The notes beneath the pieces were generated by a model. That model was given only the letters and a program-made list of their open reading frames with translations, had not been told where the DNA came from and made no database searches. This document shows, piece after piece, positions 1 through 9,467 of a DNA stretch of 51,918 nucleotides. The DNA is from Tepidanaerobacter sp. GT38. GTDB lineage: Bacteria; Bacillota; Thermosediminibacteria; Thermosediminibacterales; Tepidanaerobacteraceae. How positions within the stretch are numbered: position 1 is the stretch's first letter; every line of letters starts with the position of its first letter. The position numbers were made by a program, and so were the translations under genes. The DNA lies in assembly GCF_021991635.1 (NCBI RefSeq), contig NZ_JAFFJA010000060.1, forward strand, positions 1-51,918, read 5' to 3'.

Positions 1-116
1 ACAATTATTTTACACTATGCGATAATATTGATAAAATAATAGAAAGTTGCTCGCGGGTATATTATGAATTATTAGCGGTTAATATAATAAATGAAATAAA
101 AATGGAGGTGCAGTTT

Positions 117-443
117 ATGATAGGAATGATAATAAGGTTTATAGTTTCAGCGTTGGTGTTGATGTTGGTTAGTTTTATTCTTCCGGGTTTTAAAGTGGCG
201 GGCTTTACAGGCGCCTTAATTGCTGCCATAGTTATTGCAATTTTAGGTTTTATAGCTGAAAGTCTGCTTGGTGAGAAAGTCTCACCGCAAAGTCGTGGGA
301 TAGTAGGTTTTATCACTGCAGCAGTTGTAATATATTTTGCTCAGTATTTAGTTCCTGCCATGAATGTAACTTGGTGGGGAGCATTGCTAGCTTCATTGGT
401 AATAGGTATAATTGACGCCTTTGTGCCAACTGAACTTCGATAA
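117..443 (+). CDS. Phage-holin-family (YvlD-like) small membrane protein
   Basis: A 108-residue protein made almost entirely of hydrophobic segments, about four membrane spans, with a conserved-looking LPGF motif in the first loop (around residue 24) and a closing VPTE stretch. This matches the YvlD/4-TMS phage holin superfamily, a family of unknown cellular role despite its name. The ATG at 102 overlaps the ribosome site GGAGGTG (104-110), so the ATG at 117 is the better start. It ends 8 bases before gpr, so the two are probably cotranscribed. No other gene is visible in the first 116 bases. The family call is fairly firm; the function is not known. Confidence 0.75.
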   Translation: MIGMIIRFIVSALVLMLVSFILPGFKVAGFTGALIAAIVIAILGFIAESLLGEKVSPQSRGIVGFITAAVVIYFAQYLVPAMNVTWWGALLASLVIGIIDAFVPTELR

Positions 444-451
444 GGAGGCGG

Positions 452-1426
452 TTGATCATAAACATACGTACTGATCTTGCTTTAGAAGCAAGAGAACTTG
501 TGGGCCAAGAACAAATTCCGGGAGTAATAGTTGATACTGAAAAGTCGAAGCAAATGACAATAAGCAGGGTCAGAATAGTAGATGAGCAAGGGGCAAAAGC
601 AATGGGAAAGCCCATAGGCAACTATGTTACTTTAGAAGTGCCCAGGCTAAAAGAGAAGGATCCTGCTCTTACTGAAGAAGTAAGCAAAAATCTAGCTGAC
701 GAACTTGAAAAAATGATTGACATACCCAGGGATGCAACTGTCCTCGTCGTTGGCCTCGGGAATTGGAATGTTACTCCCGATTCTCTAGGACCTAAAGTCA
801 TAGAAAAACTAATTGTTACACGACATTTAATAGAATATATGCCTGGCCAGTTTAACACAAAAAAAGGCATCAGGCCAGTCTGCGCACTTGCGCCGGGAGT
901 TTTGGGGATAACTGGGATAGAAACCGGCGATATTATCCGCGGTATAGTTGAAAAAGTCAAACCTCACATGATTATTGCCATTGATGCACTGGCTTCCAGA
1001 AGCATGGAGCGCATAAGCACCACCATACAAATTGCAGATACAGGTGTATATCCTGGTTCCGGTGTTGGCAATAAGCGTATGGGTATAACACGTGAAAGCA
1101 TGGGAGTACCAGTAATCGCTATAGGGGTCCCAACAGTTGTGGATGCGGCTACAATGGCCAATGATACTTTGGACATGCTCATCGGTCAATTTGCCCGACA
1201 AGCCAAACCGGGCAGCGATTTTTACAAGCTTCTGGAAGAGTTGGACAGAGAAGAAAAATACAATTTAATTCGTGAGGTAATGAAACCCTTTGTAGGTGAA
1301 TTAGTAGTTACGCCAAAAGAAATAGATGCTTTAATTGACAATACAGCCAAAACCTTATCAGGAGGCTTAAATTTAGCTCTTCACCCGGGAATTGAATATG
1401 ATGAGGTGAGCACCTTTTTGCAATAA
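452..1426 (+). CDS. gpr: Germination protease GPR
   Basis: GPR degrades the small acid-soluble proteins that coat spore DNA when a spore germinates. It is an aspartate-type endopeptidase (family A25) made in the forespore as an inactive precursor. The 324-residue product has the family signatures throughout: RTDLALEA near the N-terminus, VVGLGNWNVTPDSLGP, a TGIETGDI block and the IAIDALA and GSGVGNKR blocks. Start is TTG at 452 behind AAGGAGG (442-448). The expected activation cut lies within RTD/LALE, so the propeptide would be only about 8 residues, against about 15 in Bacillus. spoIIP follows, as in other spore formers. The forespore sigma factor dependence is family knowledge; I could not place a promoter. 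Confidence 0.95.
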   Translation: MIINIRTDLALEARELVGQEQIPGVIVDTEKSKQMTISRVRIVDEQGAKAMGKPIGNYVTLEVPRLKEKDPALTEEVSKNLADELEKMIDIPRDATVLVVGLGNWNVTPDSLGPKVIEKLIVTRHLIEYMPGQFNTKKGIRPVCALAPGVLGITGIETGDIIRGIVEKVKPHMIIAIDALASRSMERISTTIQIADTGVYPGSGVGNKRMGITRESMGVPVIAIGVPTVVDAATMANDTLDMLIGQFARQAKPGSDFYKLLEELDREEKYNLIREVMKPFVGELVVTPKEIDALIDNTAKTLSGGLNLALHPGIEYDEVSTFLQ

Positions 1427-1491
1427 TGGGGCTAAACTTTGCCTCATTTTTTTTTATGTACGTGAATATGCTTATTGAGAGGGTGATAAGC

Positions 1492-2637
1492 TTGATAAAA
1501 ATTAAAGTAATAAAAATCAAGAAATTAATGTTATTCATAATTGCTATAGCGTTGACTCTATGTTTTACAGTTTTTTCCTACCAAAACCGTAAAACCATTG
1601 TGGCAATGGCCAATTTAGAAACAAAAGGCGAGCAGAGTTTAGTACATAAAATTAACAGTAACTTGTTTGAAAGAATACTTTGTTTAGGATTACCGGCACT
1701 GGAAACTGTTAACAAAGAAAAAAAAGTCGTCATCGATTACAAAAGCGCAATAGGCAATTTTTCCAGGATACTTACAAATGTGGATCTGTTAAATCCCGAA
1801 ACTTATTTTGTTATGCATCTGCCATTGATAAGTTTAATTAATACAGAAACAGCAATGACCCCTGGAGTGGAGCTGCCCCAAGGCTTTCAAGAGTATGAAA
1901 ATGAGCATGAAACTTCGGAAAATCTGTCGCCGTCGGAAATAAAAGAGCCTGAAGATATTGAAGTTGAAAAGCTACCTCACGTATCAGGTGATCCGCTAGT
2001 ACTCATCTATCACACTCATACTACTGAAAGTTACACGCCATCAGAAAAATTTAAATATACGCCTGATAATACCTATCACACAAAGGATGTAAACTTCAAT
2101 ATGGTTAAGGTAGGAGAGGTTTTGGCCGATGAATTAAATCGACTAAATGTGCCCACAATCCACAATAAAACCTTCCATGATATTCCTACATATATGACCT
2201 CATATGCCAATTCCCTAAAGACGGTTGAGGGGGTATTAAAACAAAATCCTTCCATAAAAATAGTTATTGACCTTCACCGAGATGCACCAGTATCTGATCT
2301 GCAAAAAGCAAGGGAAATAACAACTGTTAAAATCGATGGTGCTACATATGCGCGTTTTTTGCTAGTCGTAGGTACTGATAAGACTTTTCCCCATCCAAAT
2401 TGGAAGGAAAACTATCGATTTGCAAATTTCTTAAATGATAAGTTAGAGCAGCGTTATCCGGGAATATCACGAGGCCTAGATTTAAGAAGCGAGCGATTCA
2501 ACCAGCACGTATCAAACAAAGCCATACTTTTAGAAATCGGAAGTCACGGCAATACTATGGAGGAGGCGCTGGCTTCTGCAAAAGTATTTGCAGAAGTTCT
2601 GGCAGATGCAGTAAAAGAATTATCCATAGCCGAATGA
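1492..2637 (+). CDS. spoIIP: Stage II sporulation protein P
   Basis: SpoIIP is a peptidoglycan amidase/endopeptidase that works with SpoIID and SpoIIM in septal wall thinning and forespore engulfment. The 381-residue product has a short basic N-terminus, one membrane anchor (about residues 11-28), an acidic linker, then the amidase domain starting near VLIYHTHTTESY, with the conserved VIDLHRDA block and a C-terminal LEIGSHGNT block. An ATG overlaps the gpr stop at 1426, but TTG at 1492 has the site GAGAGGG eight bases upstream and gives a typical N-terminus, so I prefer it. In the family, transcription depends on sigma E in the mother cell. Confidence 0.92.
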   Translation: MIKIKVIKIKKLMLFIIAIALTLCFTVFSYQNRKTIVAMANLETKGEQSLVHKINSNLFERILCLGLPALETVNKEKKVVIDYKSAIGNFSRILTNVDLLNPETYFVMHLPLISLINTETAMTPGVELPQGFQEYENEHETSENLSPSEIKEPEDIEVEKLPHVSGDPLVLIYHTHTTESYTPSEKFKYTPDNTYHTKDVNFNMVKVGEVLADELNRLNVPTIHNKTFHDIPTYMTSYANSLKTVEGVLKQNPSIKIVIDLHRDAPVSDLQKAREITTVKIDGATYARFLLVVGTDKTFPHPNWKENYRFANFLNDKLEQRYPGISRGLDLRSERFNQHVSNKAILLEIGSHGNTMEEALASAKVFAEVLADAVKELSIAE

Positions 2638-2711
2638 AAAACGCAAAAATGGTTTAAGCTAAATCTTGGAAAGCTTAATCAAAAATATTAGAACAAACAG
2701 AGGAATTGTGT

Positions 2712-3056
2712 ATGATTTATAAAGATTTAATCACACTAGTTATTATTTTTATTTTACTGCTGACAATTGGTGTTCGCGTTGCTGAAAAAGGCTTATATAA
2801 TACTATGGGCCTTGACTTGAGACCGCAAAGTTTCGACTTTGATTTTCAAGAGGACCGGGTATATAGTTTTACAGTCTTAGGCAGCAACATAAAACTTCAA
2901 AAGTATTATAAAATAGGCAATATGGTTGCCTGCAGAGGACAGATTAGTTTCATGATAAATGGAAAAACTTTCACAATCAACTCTATGATTCCTACCGGGG
3001 TAATGTTGCAGGAACGGCTAAATCTTGATAAAAAAACTGCCAATATGTATAATTGA
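2712..3056 (+). CDS. YqxA-like protein (DUF3679 position and look)
   Basis: A 114-residue protein with one N-terminal membrane segment (about residues 5-22) and a small extracytoplasmic domain. It lies between spoIIP and lepA, where Bacillus carries yqxA (DUF3679), and the segment just after the membrane span ([14 protein letters not shown]) resembles that family. A TTG at 2706 is possible, but ATG at 2712 is better spaced from AGAGGAA. Function is unknown in all members; sporulation is only suggested by the neighbours. The assignment rests mainly on position and topology. Confidence 0.6.
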   Translation: MIYKDLITLVIIFILLLTIGVRVAEKGLYNTMGLDLRPQSFDFDFQEDRVYSFTVLGSNIKLQKYYKIGNMVACRGQISFMINGKTFTINSMIPTGVMLQERLNLDKKTANMYN

Positions 3057-3088
3057 ATCTAAAGCTAAATGTAAAGAGGAGGAACACG

Positions 3089-4891
3089 ATGTCTATACCT
3101 CGGGAGAGAATCAGGAATTTCTGCATCATTGCTCACATTGATCACGGCAAATCTACTCTGGCCGATAGGCTTTTAGAGTATACAGGCACCATTTCTGATA
3201 GAAAAATGGAAGAACAGGTGCTTGATAAAATGGAATTAGAAAGAGAAAGAGGTATTACCATAAAGGCCAAAGCGGTCAGGATGATATATAAAGCTGATGA
3301 TGGGCAAGAATATCTTTTAAATCTCATAGATACGCCCGGTCATGTGGATTTTAGTTATGAAGTCTCAAGAAGCCTTGCTGCTTGTGAGGGTGCATTGCTT
3401 GTAGTTGATGCAAGTCAGGGGATAGAGGCACAAACCTTAGCAAATACGTATCTTGCTCTTGAGAATAATTTAGAAATTATACCGGTCATAAATAAGATAG
3501 ACTTGCCGAGTGCTGAGCCCGAAGAGGCTAAGCGTGAAATTGAAGAAATAATAGGCCTTGATGTACAAAATGCAGTGCTGACTTCTGCAAAACAGGGTTT
3601 GGGCATAAAAGAAGTCTTGGAGGCCATCGTAAAGTTTATTCCACCTCCTGAAGGATCCAATGATAAGCCTTTGCGGGCTCTTATTTTTGACTCTCTATAT
3701 GATTCATATAAAGGCGCTGTGGCCTTTGTGCGAATAATGGATGGAAGTGTGCGGCCAAGGCAATTGATTAAAATGATGTCAACAGGCAGGACTTTCGAGG
3801 TCACAGAGATAGGCATTTTAAATCCTGACATGCAGCCAGTTGATCGTCTTGAAGCAGGTCAGGTAGGCTATATTGCTGCAAGCATAAAAAACGTGACTGA
3901 TACAAGAGTGGGTGATACCATTACAGATGCCCAAAAGCCTGCGGACAAACCTTTGCCAGGATATAGAAAGGCTGTGCCTATGGTATTTTGCGGCATGTAT
4001 CCTGCAGAAGGTGAAGAATATGAAGATTTAAAAGAAGCACTAGGGAAATTGCAGCTCAATGATGCATCGCTATTTTTTGAAGCAGAAACCTCTGCTGCAC
4101 TGGGGTTTGGATTTAGATGCGGTTTTTTGGGATTGTTGCATATGGATGTAGTCCAGGAGCGCTTGGAAAGAGAATACAATCTAAATCTCATTACAACTGC
4201 CCCCAGCGTAGTTTATAAAATAACCAAGACTAATGGTGATACAATTGATGTGGACAATCCCACCAATTTTCCTGATCCTGCCGAAATAGCATATATAGAA
4301 GAACCTTACGTGGATGCTTCCATAATGCTGCCAACAGAATACGTAGGGCAAGTCATGGAATTGTGCCAGGAAAAGCGCGGTACCATGAAAACTATGGAAT
4401 ACGTTACTGAGAAAAGGGTTATTTTAAGGTATGAAATGCCCCTTTCCGAAATAATATATGACCTATTTGATCAGCTAAAGTCCAGAACCCGAGGCTATGC
4501 TTCGCTGGACTACGAGCTTTCGGGCTACAAGAGATCTGATATGGTAAAACTGGACATCTTATTAAACGGTGAAGTTGTTGATGCCCTTTCATTTATTGTG
4601 CACAAAGATAAGGCATACAGCCGTGCTCGCCAGATAACGGAAAAATTGAAAGAAGTTATACCGAGACAGATGTTCGAAATTGCAATTCAGGCGGCTATAG
4701 GCAGTAAAATTATTGCTAGAGAAACTGTAAAGGCACTGAGAAAAAATGTGCTGGCAAAATGTTACGGCGGTGATATTACTAGGAAAAAGAAACTTTTAGA
4801 AAAGCAAAAAGAAGGCAAAAAGCGCATGCGCCAAATAGGCAATGTGCAGTTGCCACAAGAGGCATTTATGGCGGTTTTAAAAATGGAGTAA
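3089..4891 (+). CDS. lepA: Elongation factor 4 (LepA GTPase)
   Basis: LepA is a ribosome-bound translational GTPase that assists translation under stress and initiation/assembly. The 600-residue length is typical. The GTPase P-loop AHIDHGKST is at residues 15-23, the switch II block [11 protein letters not shown] follows, NKIDLPSA is the G4 motif, and the C-terminal LepA domain ends [16 protein letters not shown]. The reading frame is open from 3053, but GAGGAGG precedes the ATG at 3089, giving the family start [10 protein letters not shown]. hemW begins 5 bases after the stop, an order shared with Bacillus. Confidence 0.97.
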   Translation: MSIPRERIRNFCIIAHIDHGKSTLADRLLEYTGTISDRKMEEQVLDKMELERERGITIKAKAVRMIYKADDGQEYLLNLIDTPGHVDFSYEVSRSLAACEGALLVVDASQGIEAQTLANTYLALENNLEIIPVINKIDLPSAEPEEAKREIEEIIGLDVQNAVLTSAKQGLGIKEVLEAIVKFIPPPEGSNDKPLRALIFDSLYDSYKGAVAFVRIMDGSVRPRQLIKMMSTGRTFEVTEIGILNPDMQPVDRLEAGQVGYIAASIKNVTDTRVGDTITDAQKPADKPLPGYRKAVPMVFCGMYPAEGEEYEDLKEALGKLQLNDASLFFEAETSAALGFGFRCGFLGLLHMDVVQERLEREYNLNLITTAPSVVYKITKTNGDTIDVDNPTNFPDPAEIAYIEEPYVDASIMLPTEYVGQVMELCQEKRGTMKTMEYVTEKRVILRYEMPLSEIIYDLFDQLKSRTRGYASLDYELSGYKRSDMVKLDILLNGEVVDALSFIVHKDKAYSRARQITEKLKEVIPRQMFEIAIQAAIGSKIIARETVKALRKNVLAKCYGGDITRKKKLLEKQKEGKKRMRQIGNVQLPQEAFMAVLKME

Positions 4892-4896
4892 ATGCC

Positions 4897-6024
4897 ATGA
4901 AGACAATAGGATTATACATTCATATACCCTTTTGCATAAGAAAGTGCAATTACTGTGATTTTAACTCCTTTGAAACTCTAGAGCTGATACCGGAATATAT
5001 AGATGCGCTAAAAAGAGAAATCTCAAATCTTAAAAATTGTGGATATAGTGCGGGTACAGTATATATCGGTGGAGGGACTCCAACTGTCTTAACGGACAAT
5101 CAGCTTTTTTGCATTTTAAACGACCTCTATAAAAATATTAATATAGCTAAGAATGCGGAGATTACTATTGAGTCAAATCCTGGAACATTAACTTTAGAAA
5201 AGCTACACTTATTAAAAACCCTGGGAGTAAATCGACTGAGCATTGGCCTTCAAGCTTATCAAAATTCGTTACTCAATATAATGGGCAGAATTCATACTGT
5301 AGAGGATTTTGAAAAAAATTTCGGTGCGGCTCGAGATGTGGGATTTGATAATATCAATGTAGATTTAATTTTCGGCCTTCCCGATCAGCGACCTGAAGAT
5401 TTTGAAGAAACTTTAAGGCGAGTATTAAAATTTTTGCCGGAGCATATCTCATGCTATGCTTTATCTCTGGAAGATGGAACCAAGTTTTATAAATGGCATA
5501 AGGAGGGAAGGCTTGACCTTCCGTCGGATGATGATGAGCGGAAGATGTATTATAAAGCCATAGAGATATTATCTCATCAGGGCTATATGCACTATGAGAT
5601 TTCAAACTTCGCATTACCTGGACGGGAATGTAGGCATAATCTTGGGTACTGGACTTATAAGGAGTATTTAGGCCTGGGAGCTGGAGCGCATTCTTTTATA
5701 GACAACAAGAGATTTTACAACCATCCTGCCATTTTAAAATATATAGAATCTATAAAAACCTCTTCCTCAGCCATTGCAGATATTGAGTCTATACCTGAAA
5801 AAGAGCAGCAAGCGGAATTTTGTTTTATGGGTTTAAGGCTCTTACGGGGTTTAAACAAAGGTGCCTTTAAACAGCGCTTTCACAAAGAAATTACAGAAGT
5901 TTACGAAAGTGCCATAGAAAAGTTAAAAAAGCAGGGGCTATTAGAAGAAAGCCATGAAAATCTTAGATTAACCGCTTTGGGATTGGATTTTGCCAATATG
6001 GTATTTATGGAATTCATGCCTTAA
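4897..6024 (+). CDS. hemW: HemW, radical SAM heme chaperone-like protein
   Basis: A radical SAM protein of the HemN superfamily. The cluster motif CIRKCNYC places the three iron-sulfur cysteines at residues 13, 17 and 20, and YIGGGTPT is the SAM-binding glycine motif. The HNLGYW sequence is the heme-binding HNxxYW hallmark separating HemW from true coproporphyrinogen dehydrogenase HemN, and the 375-residue length also fits HemW. Known members insert heme into respiratory proteins. No heme genes are nearby; placement between lepA and hrcA is conserved in Firmicutes and need not imply a functional link. Confidence 0.93.
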   Translation: MKTIGLYIHIPFCIRKCNYCDFNSFETLELIPEYIDALKREISNLKNCGYSAGTVYIGGGTPTVLTDNQLFCILNDLYKNINIAKNAEITIESNPGTLTLEKLHLLKTLGVNRLSIGLQAYQNSLLNIMGRIHTVEDFEKNFGAARDVGFDNINVDLIFGLPDQRPEDFEETLRRVLKFLPEHISCYALSLEDGTKFYKWHKEGRLDLPSDDDERKMYYKAIEILSHQGYMHYEISNFALPGRECRHNLGYWTYKEYLGLGAGAHSFIDNKRFYNHPAILKYIESIKTSSSAIADIESIPEKEQQAEFCFMGLRLLRGLNKGAFKQRFHKEITEVYESAIEKLKKQGLLEESHENLRLTALGLDFANMVFMEFMP

Positions 6025-6028
6025 ATTC

Positions 6029-6057
6029 TTGACAAAAGACACCCCAAGTGTTATTTT
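6029..6057 (+). promoter_or_regulatory. Sigma-A-type promoter of the heat-shock operon
   Basis: TTGACA at 6029-6034 is followed after 17 bases by TATTTT at 6052-6057. The -35 is perfect and the -10 weak. The CIRCE operator begins 11 bases downstream, where HrcA would block early transcription. Confidence 0.6.
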
Positions 6058-6067
6058 TTAAATAGAT

Positions 6068-6094
6068 TTAGCACTCTAAGTTCGAGAGTGCTAA
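6068..6094 (+). promoter_or_regulatory. CIRCE operator (HrcA binding site)
   Basis: TTAGCACTC (6068-6076), a 9-base spacer and GAGTGCTAA (6086-6094) match the CIRCE consensus exactly on both arms. It lies between the promoter and hrcA, so HrcA should repress its own operon, including the unusual chaperonin. Confidence 0.97.
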
Positions 6095-6111
6095 AAAGAG
6101 GTGCATTTGAT

Positions 6112-7146
6112 GTGATGCTTGATGAGAGGAAAATAAAAATACTGGCAGCAGTAATTCATGATTATATTGCTACCGCTGAACCCATTGGTTCTAGAACTAT
6201 AGCCCGAAAATACCGAATAGGGATCAGTCCCGCTACCATAAGGAATGAAATGGCTGATTTAGAAGAACTGGGATATTTGTCCCAGCCGCATACTTCAGCG
6301 GGTCGTGTGCCTTCTCACAAGGGCTATAGATTTTATGTGGACTTTTTAATGCCGGTTAAAAAATTAAGTGATACTGAACAAGCATTGATACGACGCATCT
6401 TCAACAAACGGGTTAATGAACTGGAGCAATTAGTAAGGGAAGCCGCCAGAGTCATTTCAACATTGACCAGTTATACCACATTGACCATTGGACCTCAGTT
6501 AAAAACCAGCCGTTTAAAACATATCAACGTAAATCGCATTGATGAAACTAAGGGTCTATTGCTGATGGTTACAAATTATGGCACTGTAAGTCATAATATT
6601 ATAGAAATACCTCAAAATCTTAATGACTCAGACCTTGTCAGAATATCAAATGTTTTAAATGCCAACTTGCAGGGCAAAACCCTTGTGGAAATTACCAGTG
6701 ACATAATTGATAGCATAAAAAATGAAATGATTGAATATGATGAAATTCTTAACATATTATTAGAAATCTTATTAGAGAACTTAGACGATGTAGATGAAAG
6801 CGGCAATGTGGTTTCTACGGGCAGCTCAAAAATGTTAGATTATCCAGAGTTTCAGGATGTTGAAAAAGCAAAAAACTTTTTTTCATTGTTAGAGCAGAAC
6901 GACTTAATGACGAAGGTTTTAAAAACTTCAATGAAACCCGATTCTATAAATATCACTATAGGAAGCGAAAATCCTTTTATAGAATTTCAAGACTTTAGCA
7001 TCGTGACTTCAAATATAAGGGTTGACGATAAAGACTTAGGAGTTTTTGGGATTTTAGGTCCTACTCGAATGGAGTATTCCCGAGTTGTAAGTATTTTGGA
7101 ACAGGTGACAAATTATCTCACAAAAACTCTATCTACCATGTTGTAA
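6112..7146 (+). CDS. hrcA: Heat-inducible transcription repressor HrcA
   Basis: HrcA is a winged-helix repressor that binds CIRCE and needs a chaperonin to stay folded, which makes its activity a sensor of chaperonin load. The 344-residue protein starts with the DNA-binding domain ([12 protein letters not shown], then [30 protein letters not shown]) and ends with the HrcA fold. The frame opens at 6088 inside CIRCE; GTG 6112 or ATG 6115, behind AGAGGTG (6097-6103), are realistic starts. Because the chaperonin here is archaeal-type, whether HrcA is maintained by it or by a GroEL elsewhere is an open question. Confidence 0.95.
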   Translation: MMLDERKIKILAAVIHDYIATAEPIGSRTIARKYRIGISPATIRNEMADLEELGYLSQPHTSAGRVPSHKGYRFYVDFLMPVKKLSDTEQALIRRIFNKRVNELEQLVREAARVISTLTSYTTLTIGPQLKTSRLKHINVNRIDETKGLLLMVTNYGTVSHNIIEIPQNLNDSDLVRISNVLNANLQGKTLVEITSDIIDSIKNEMIEYDEILNILLEILLENLDDVDESGNVVSTGSSKMLDYPEFQDVEKAKNFFSLLEQNDLMTKVLKTSMKPDSINITIGSENPFIEFQDFSIVTSNIRVDDKDLGVFGILGPTRMEYSRVVSILEQVTNYLTKTLSTML

Positions 7147-7167
7147 CAAAAAGAGGAGGTATTTATT

Positions 7168-8754
7168 TTGTCTATTAAAGAGAATACCCAAGAAGTTGAC
7201 GAAAGGTTAGCAGCGCTTATTACAAATGCAAATGCAATAAGAGCTGTAGCGACAGCAGTTGAAGGAACTATTGGGCCAAAAGGCCTGGATATTATGTTAG
7301 TAGACCGCTTTGGAGAAGTTACTATAACCAATGACGGAGTCACTATACTAAAGCAAATGGATGTAAATCATCCTGCTGCCAAGATCCTAATAAACATAGC
7401 TAAAGCTCAGCAGGAGGAAGTAGGTGACGGAACTACCACAGCAACACTTATGGCAGGAGCCATGGTTTCAGAAGGAGTAACTCAAATCTTAAAAGGAGTT
7501 CCTGTTGCCCGCGTTATAGAGGGTATAAAAATAGCTATAAATAAGGCCCAGGAAGTACTAAGTTCCAATATAATCCCTGTACAAGGCATGGATGATCCCA
7601 ATTTAAAAAACGTTGCTCTAATTGCAGGTAGAGAAAATCAGGACATAGCTGATCTGGTTACAGATGCAGCTAAACTCATAGGGGAAGAAAAACTTAAAGA
7701 TAAAAATTTTAAATTTAGGGATATTATAATTTCTAGAGCCGGAGCAGAAAATGAGGTATTTTTAGGCCTTATCATAGATAAAGAAAAACTAAACAAACAA
7801 ATGCCTGAGGAATTAACTGATGTTAAGGTATTATTGATAGATGATTCATTGGAGCCTGAAGAAGTAGCACCTGAAGCTTTGAGAACCGAAGCAGGATTTG
7901 CACGGTATCTTGCAATGAAAGAAGAATTCAAAGAGAATCTCAAAAAGATAATTGAATTAGGTGTTAATTTAGTGCTGGTTGATAAAAACATTAATGATGA
8001 AGCTGAAGAGATATTGACGGATGCCGGTATTATTGCACTAGATCGAGTCTCGCGAAAAGATATGGAAAGAGTTTCAGAACACACAGGGGCTCGCATTATG
8101 AAAAAATTAGGTTTGAAAAAACCTTTGGAAGAAATAAAAGACTACATAGGAAGAGCTGATAGGGTCTATGAAGACGAAAAGCTCAAACAGATTAGGATTG
8201 TCGGCGGTAGAGGTACTCCTATGGCTACGGTTTTAGTAGGAGCTGCTACTGATGAAATAGTTGGTGAGAGGGAACGCATAGCGAAAGATGCGGCATCTTC
8301 CCTACAAGCAGCAGTTCTTTATGGCATGGTTCCTGGAGGAGGAGCTATTGAGATAGCTATTGCCCGGGAACTGGAAAAAGAGCGCGCTAAGACCAAAGGT
8401 ATGGCTGCATACGGTATTGATTGCGTCATTTCTGCCTTAAAGAAACCTTTAGCTCAGATTGTGTACAATGCAGGCTATAATCCTCTGGAAAAAGTTGAAG
8501 AGGCTATATATACACAGTCAGAAAGAAATCTAAATACTATTGGCATAAATTGCGAAAATGGCGAAGTTGCGGACATGGTAGAGCTTGGAGTAATAGATCC
8601 GGCTCAAGTGAAGTCTTATGCTTTAAAAGCGGCAGGCGAAGTTTCCGAGGCAATTTTGAGAATTAACACCATAATAAAGAAACGTGACAATGTACCTGTT
8701 GGGCAAAGCGCAGGTCAAGAATCGCCAATGGGTATGAGCGAAATGGATTTTTAA
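7168..8754 (+). CDS. Archaeal-type (group II-like, bacterial group III) chaperonin
   Basis: The 528-residue protein is a thermosome/CCT relative, not GroEL. It has GPKG (36-39), NDGVTI (55-60), a HPAAKIL block, the ATPase motif GDGTTTAT (86-93), and the PGGGAIE block near residue 390. The segment between these is the apical domain, in which group II proteins carry a built-in lid instead of using GroES; no groES is present here. It starts at TTG 7168 behind GAGGAGG, 21 bases after hrcA, and sits in the CIRCE operon before grpE. Such genes in dnaK operons were described in Carboxydothermus and a few other bacteria as group III chaperonins. The C-terminus is short and lacks a GGM repeat tail, ending GMSEMDF. 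Confidence 0.93.
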   Translation: MSIKENTQEVDERLAALITNANAIRAVATAVEGTIGPKGLDIMLVDRFGEVTITNDGVTILKQMDVNHPAAKILINIAKAQQEEVGDGTTTATLMAGAMVSEGVTQILKGVPVARVIEGIKIAINKAQEVLSSNIIPVQGMDDPNLKNVALIAGRENQDIADLVTDAAKLIGEEKLKDKNFKFRDIIISRAGAENEVFLGLIIDKEKLNKQMPEELTDVKVLLIDDSLEPEEVAPEALRTEAGFARYLAMKEEFKENLKKIIELGVNLVLVDKNINDEAEEILTDAGIIALDRVSRKDMERVSEHTGARIMKKLGLKKPLEEIKDYIGRADRVYEDEKLKQIRIVGGRGTPMATVLVGAATDEIVGERERIAKDAASSLQAAVLYGMVPGGGAIEIAIARELEKERAKTKGMAAYGIDCVISALKKPLAQIVYNAGYNPLEKVEEAIYTQSERNLNTIGINCENGEVADMVELGVIDPAQVKSYALKAAGEVSEAILRINTIIKKRDNVPVGQSAGQESPMGMSEMDF

Positions 8755-8777
8755 AAAATGAAAGGAGATTTAGACCA

Positions 8778-9452
8778 TTGACTATCAAGCCTGGGGAAGA
8801 TAACTCTTGCAAATGCGAGAAAAAATGTGAAGATGTAGAAGATATAAAGGAACAAAATACACATCAGAATCAAGTAGATGATGAGGAACAGAAACAAGCA
8901 GAAACACAGAAAGAAGAGGCAGCACGAGAAGAACAAAAGCAAGTTGAATCACAGGAAGAAGTGAATTTGCAAGAGCAAACTGAAACACAAGAAATTGATA
9001 AACTTAATAAACTTCTTGAAGATAAACAAAAAGAAATTGATGTGTACAAAAATAGGTGGCTTAGAGCTCAAGCTGATTTTGAAAATTATAAAAAGAGAAT
9101 GCAAAGAGAAATTCAGGAAATAAACTTATATGCTGGTGAGCTATTGGTAAGGGATATTTTACCAGTAATAGATAACCTTGAAAGAGCTTTAGATTCGGTA
9201 AAAGATAAAAATGACGCCGTATATAAGGGCGTCCAGTTGATATATCAGCAGCTTGTAGACGTACTTAAAAAACACGAGATACGTGAAATAGAAGCACTGG
9301 GAAAGCCTTTCGATCCCAACTACCATGAAGCCGTAATGATGGTTGAAAGCGAAGAATTTAAACCTAATACAGTAGCAGAAGTATTGCTTAAAGGTTACAT
9401 GTATCACTCTAAAGTTATAAGACCAAGTATGGTTAAAGTTGCTAAAAATTAG
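8778..9452 (+). CDS. grpE: Nucleotide exchange factor GrpE
   Basis: GrpE releases ADP from DnaK. The first 70 or so residues are a disordered stretch rich in Glu and Gln; the coiled coil begins near KEIDVYKNRWLRAQADFENYKKR, and the beta-domain near the C-terminus contains the family motif NYHEAVM and a GYMYHSKVIRPSMVKV ending. Start is TTG 8778 behind AAAGGAGA (8761-8768), 23 bases after the chaperonin. The 224-residue length is slightly long because of the acidic, glutamine-rich N-terminal extension, a variable feature of the family. Confidence 0.95.
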   Translation: MTIKPGEDNSCKCEKKCEDVEDIKEQNTHQNQVDDEEQKQAETQKEEAAREEQKQVESQEEVNLQEQTETQEIDKLNKLLEDKQKEIDVYKNRWLRAQADFENYKKRMQREIQEINLYAGELLVRDILPVIDNLERALDSVKDKNDAVYKGVQLIYQQLVDVLKKHEIREIEALGKPFDPNYHEAVMMVESEEFKPNTVAEVLLKGYMYHSKVIRPSMVKVAKN

Positions 9453-9467
9453 TAGAGGTGATTTTAT

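Noticed and set aside
1426-1491. ATG at 1426 overlapping the gpr stop as the spoIIP start
   Set aside because: It lacks a ribosome site and adds an atypical hydrophobic stretch; TTG 1492 has a well-spaced GAGAGGG.
7168-8754. Archaeal contamination or misassembly
   Set aside because: The gene is tightly flanked by bacterial heat-shock genes in one operon, uses a TTG start with the local ribosome-site style, and this arrangement is known in other bacteria.
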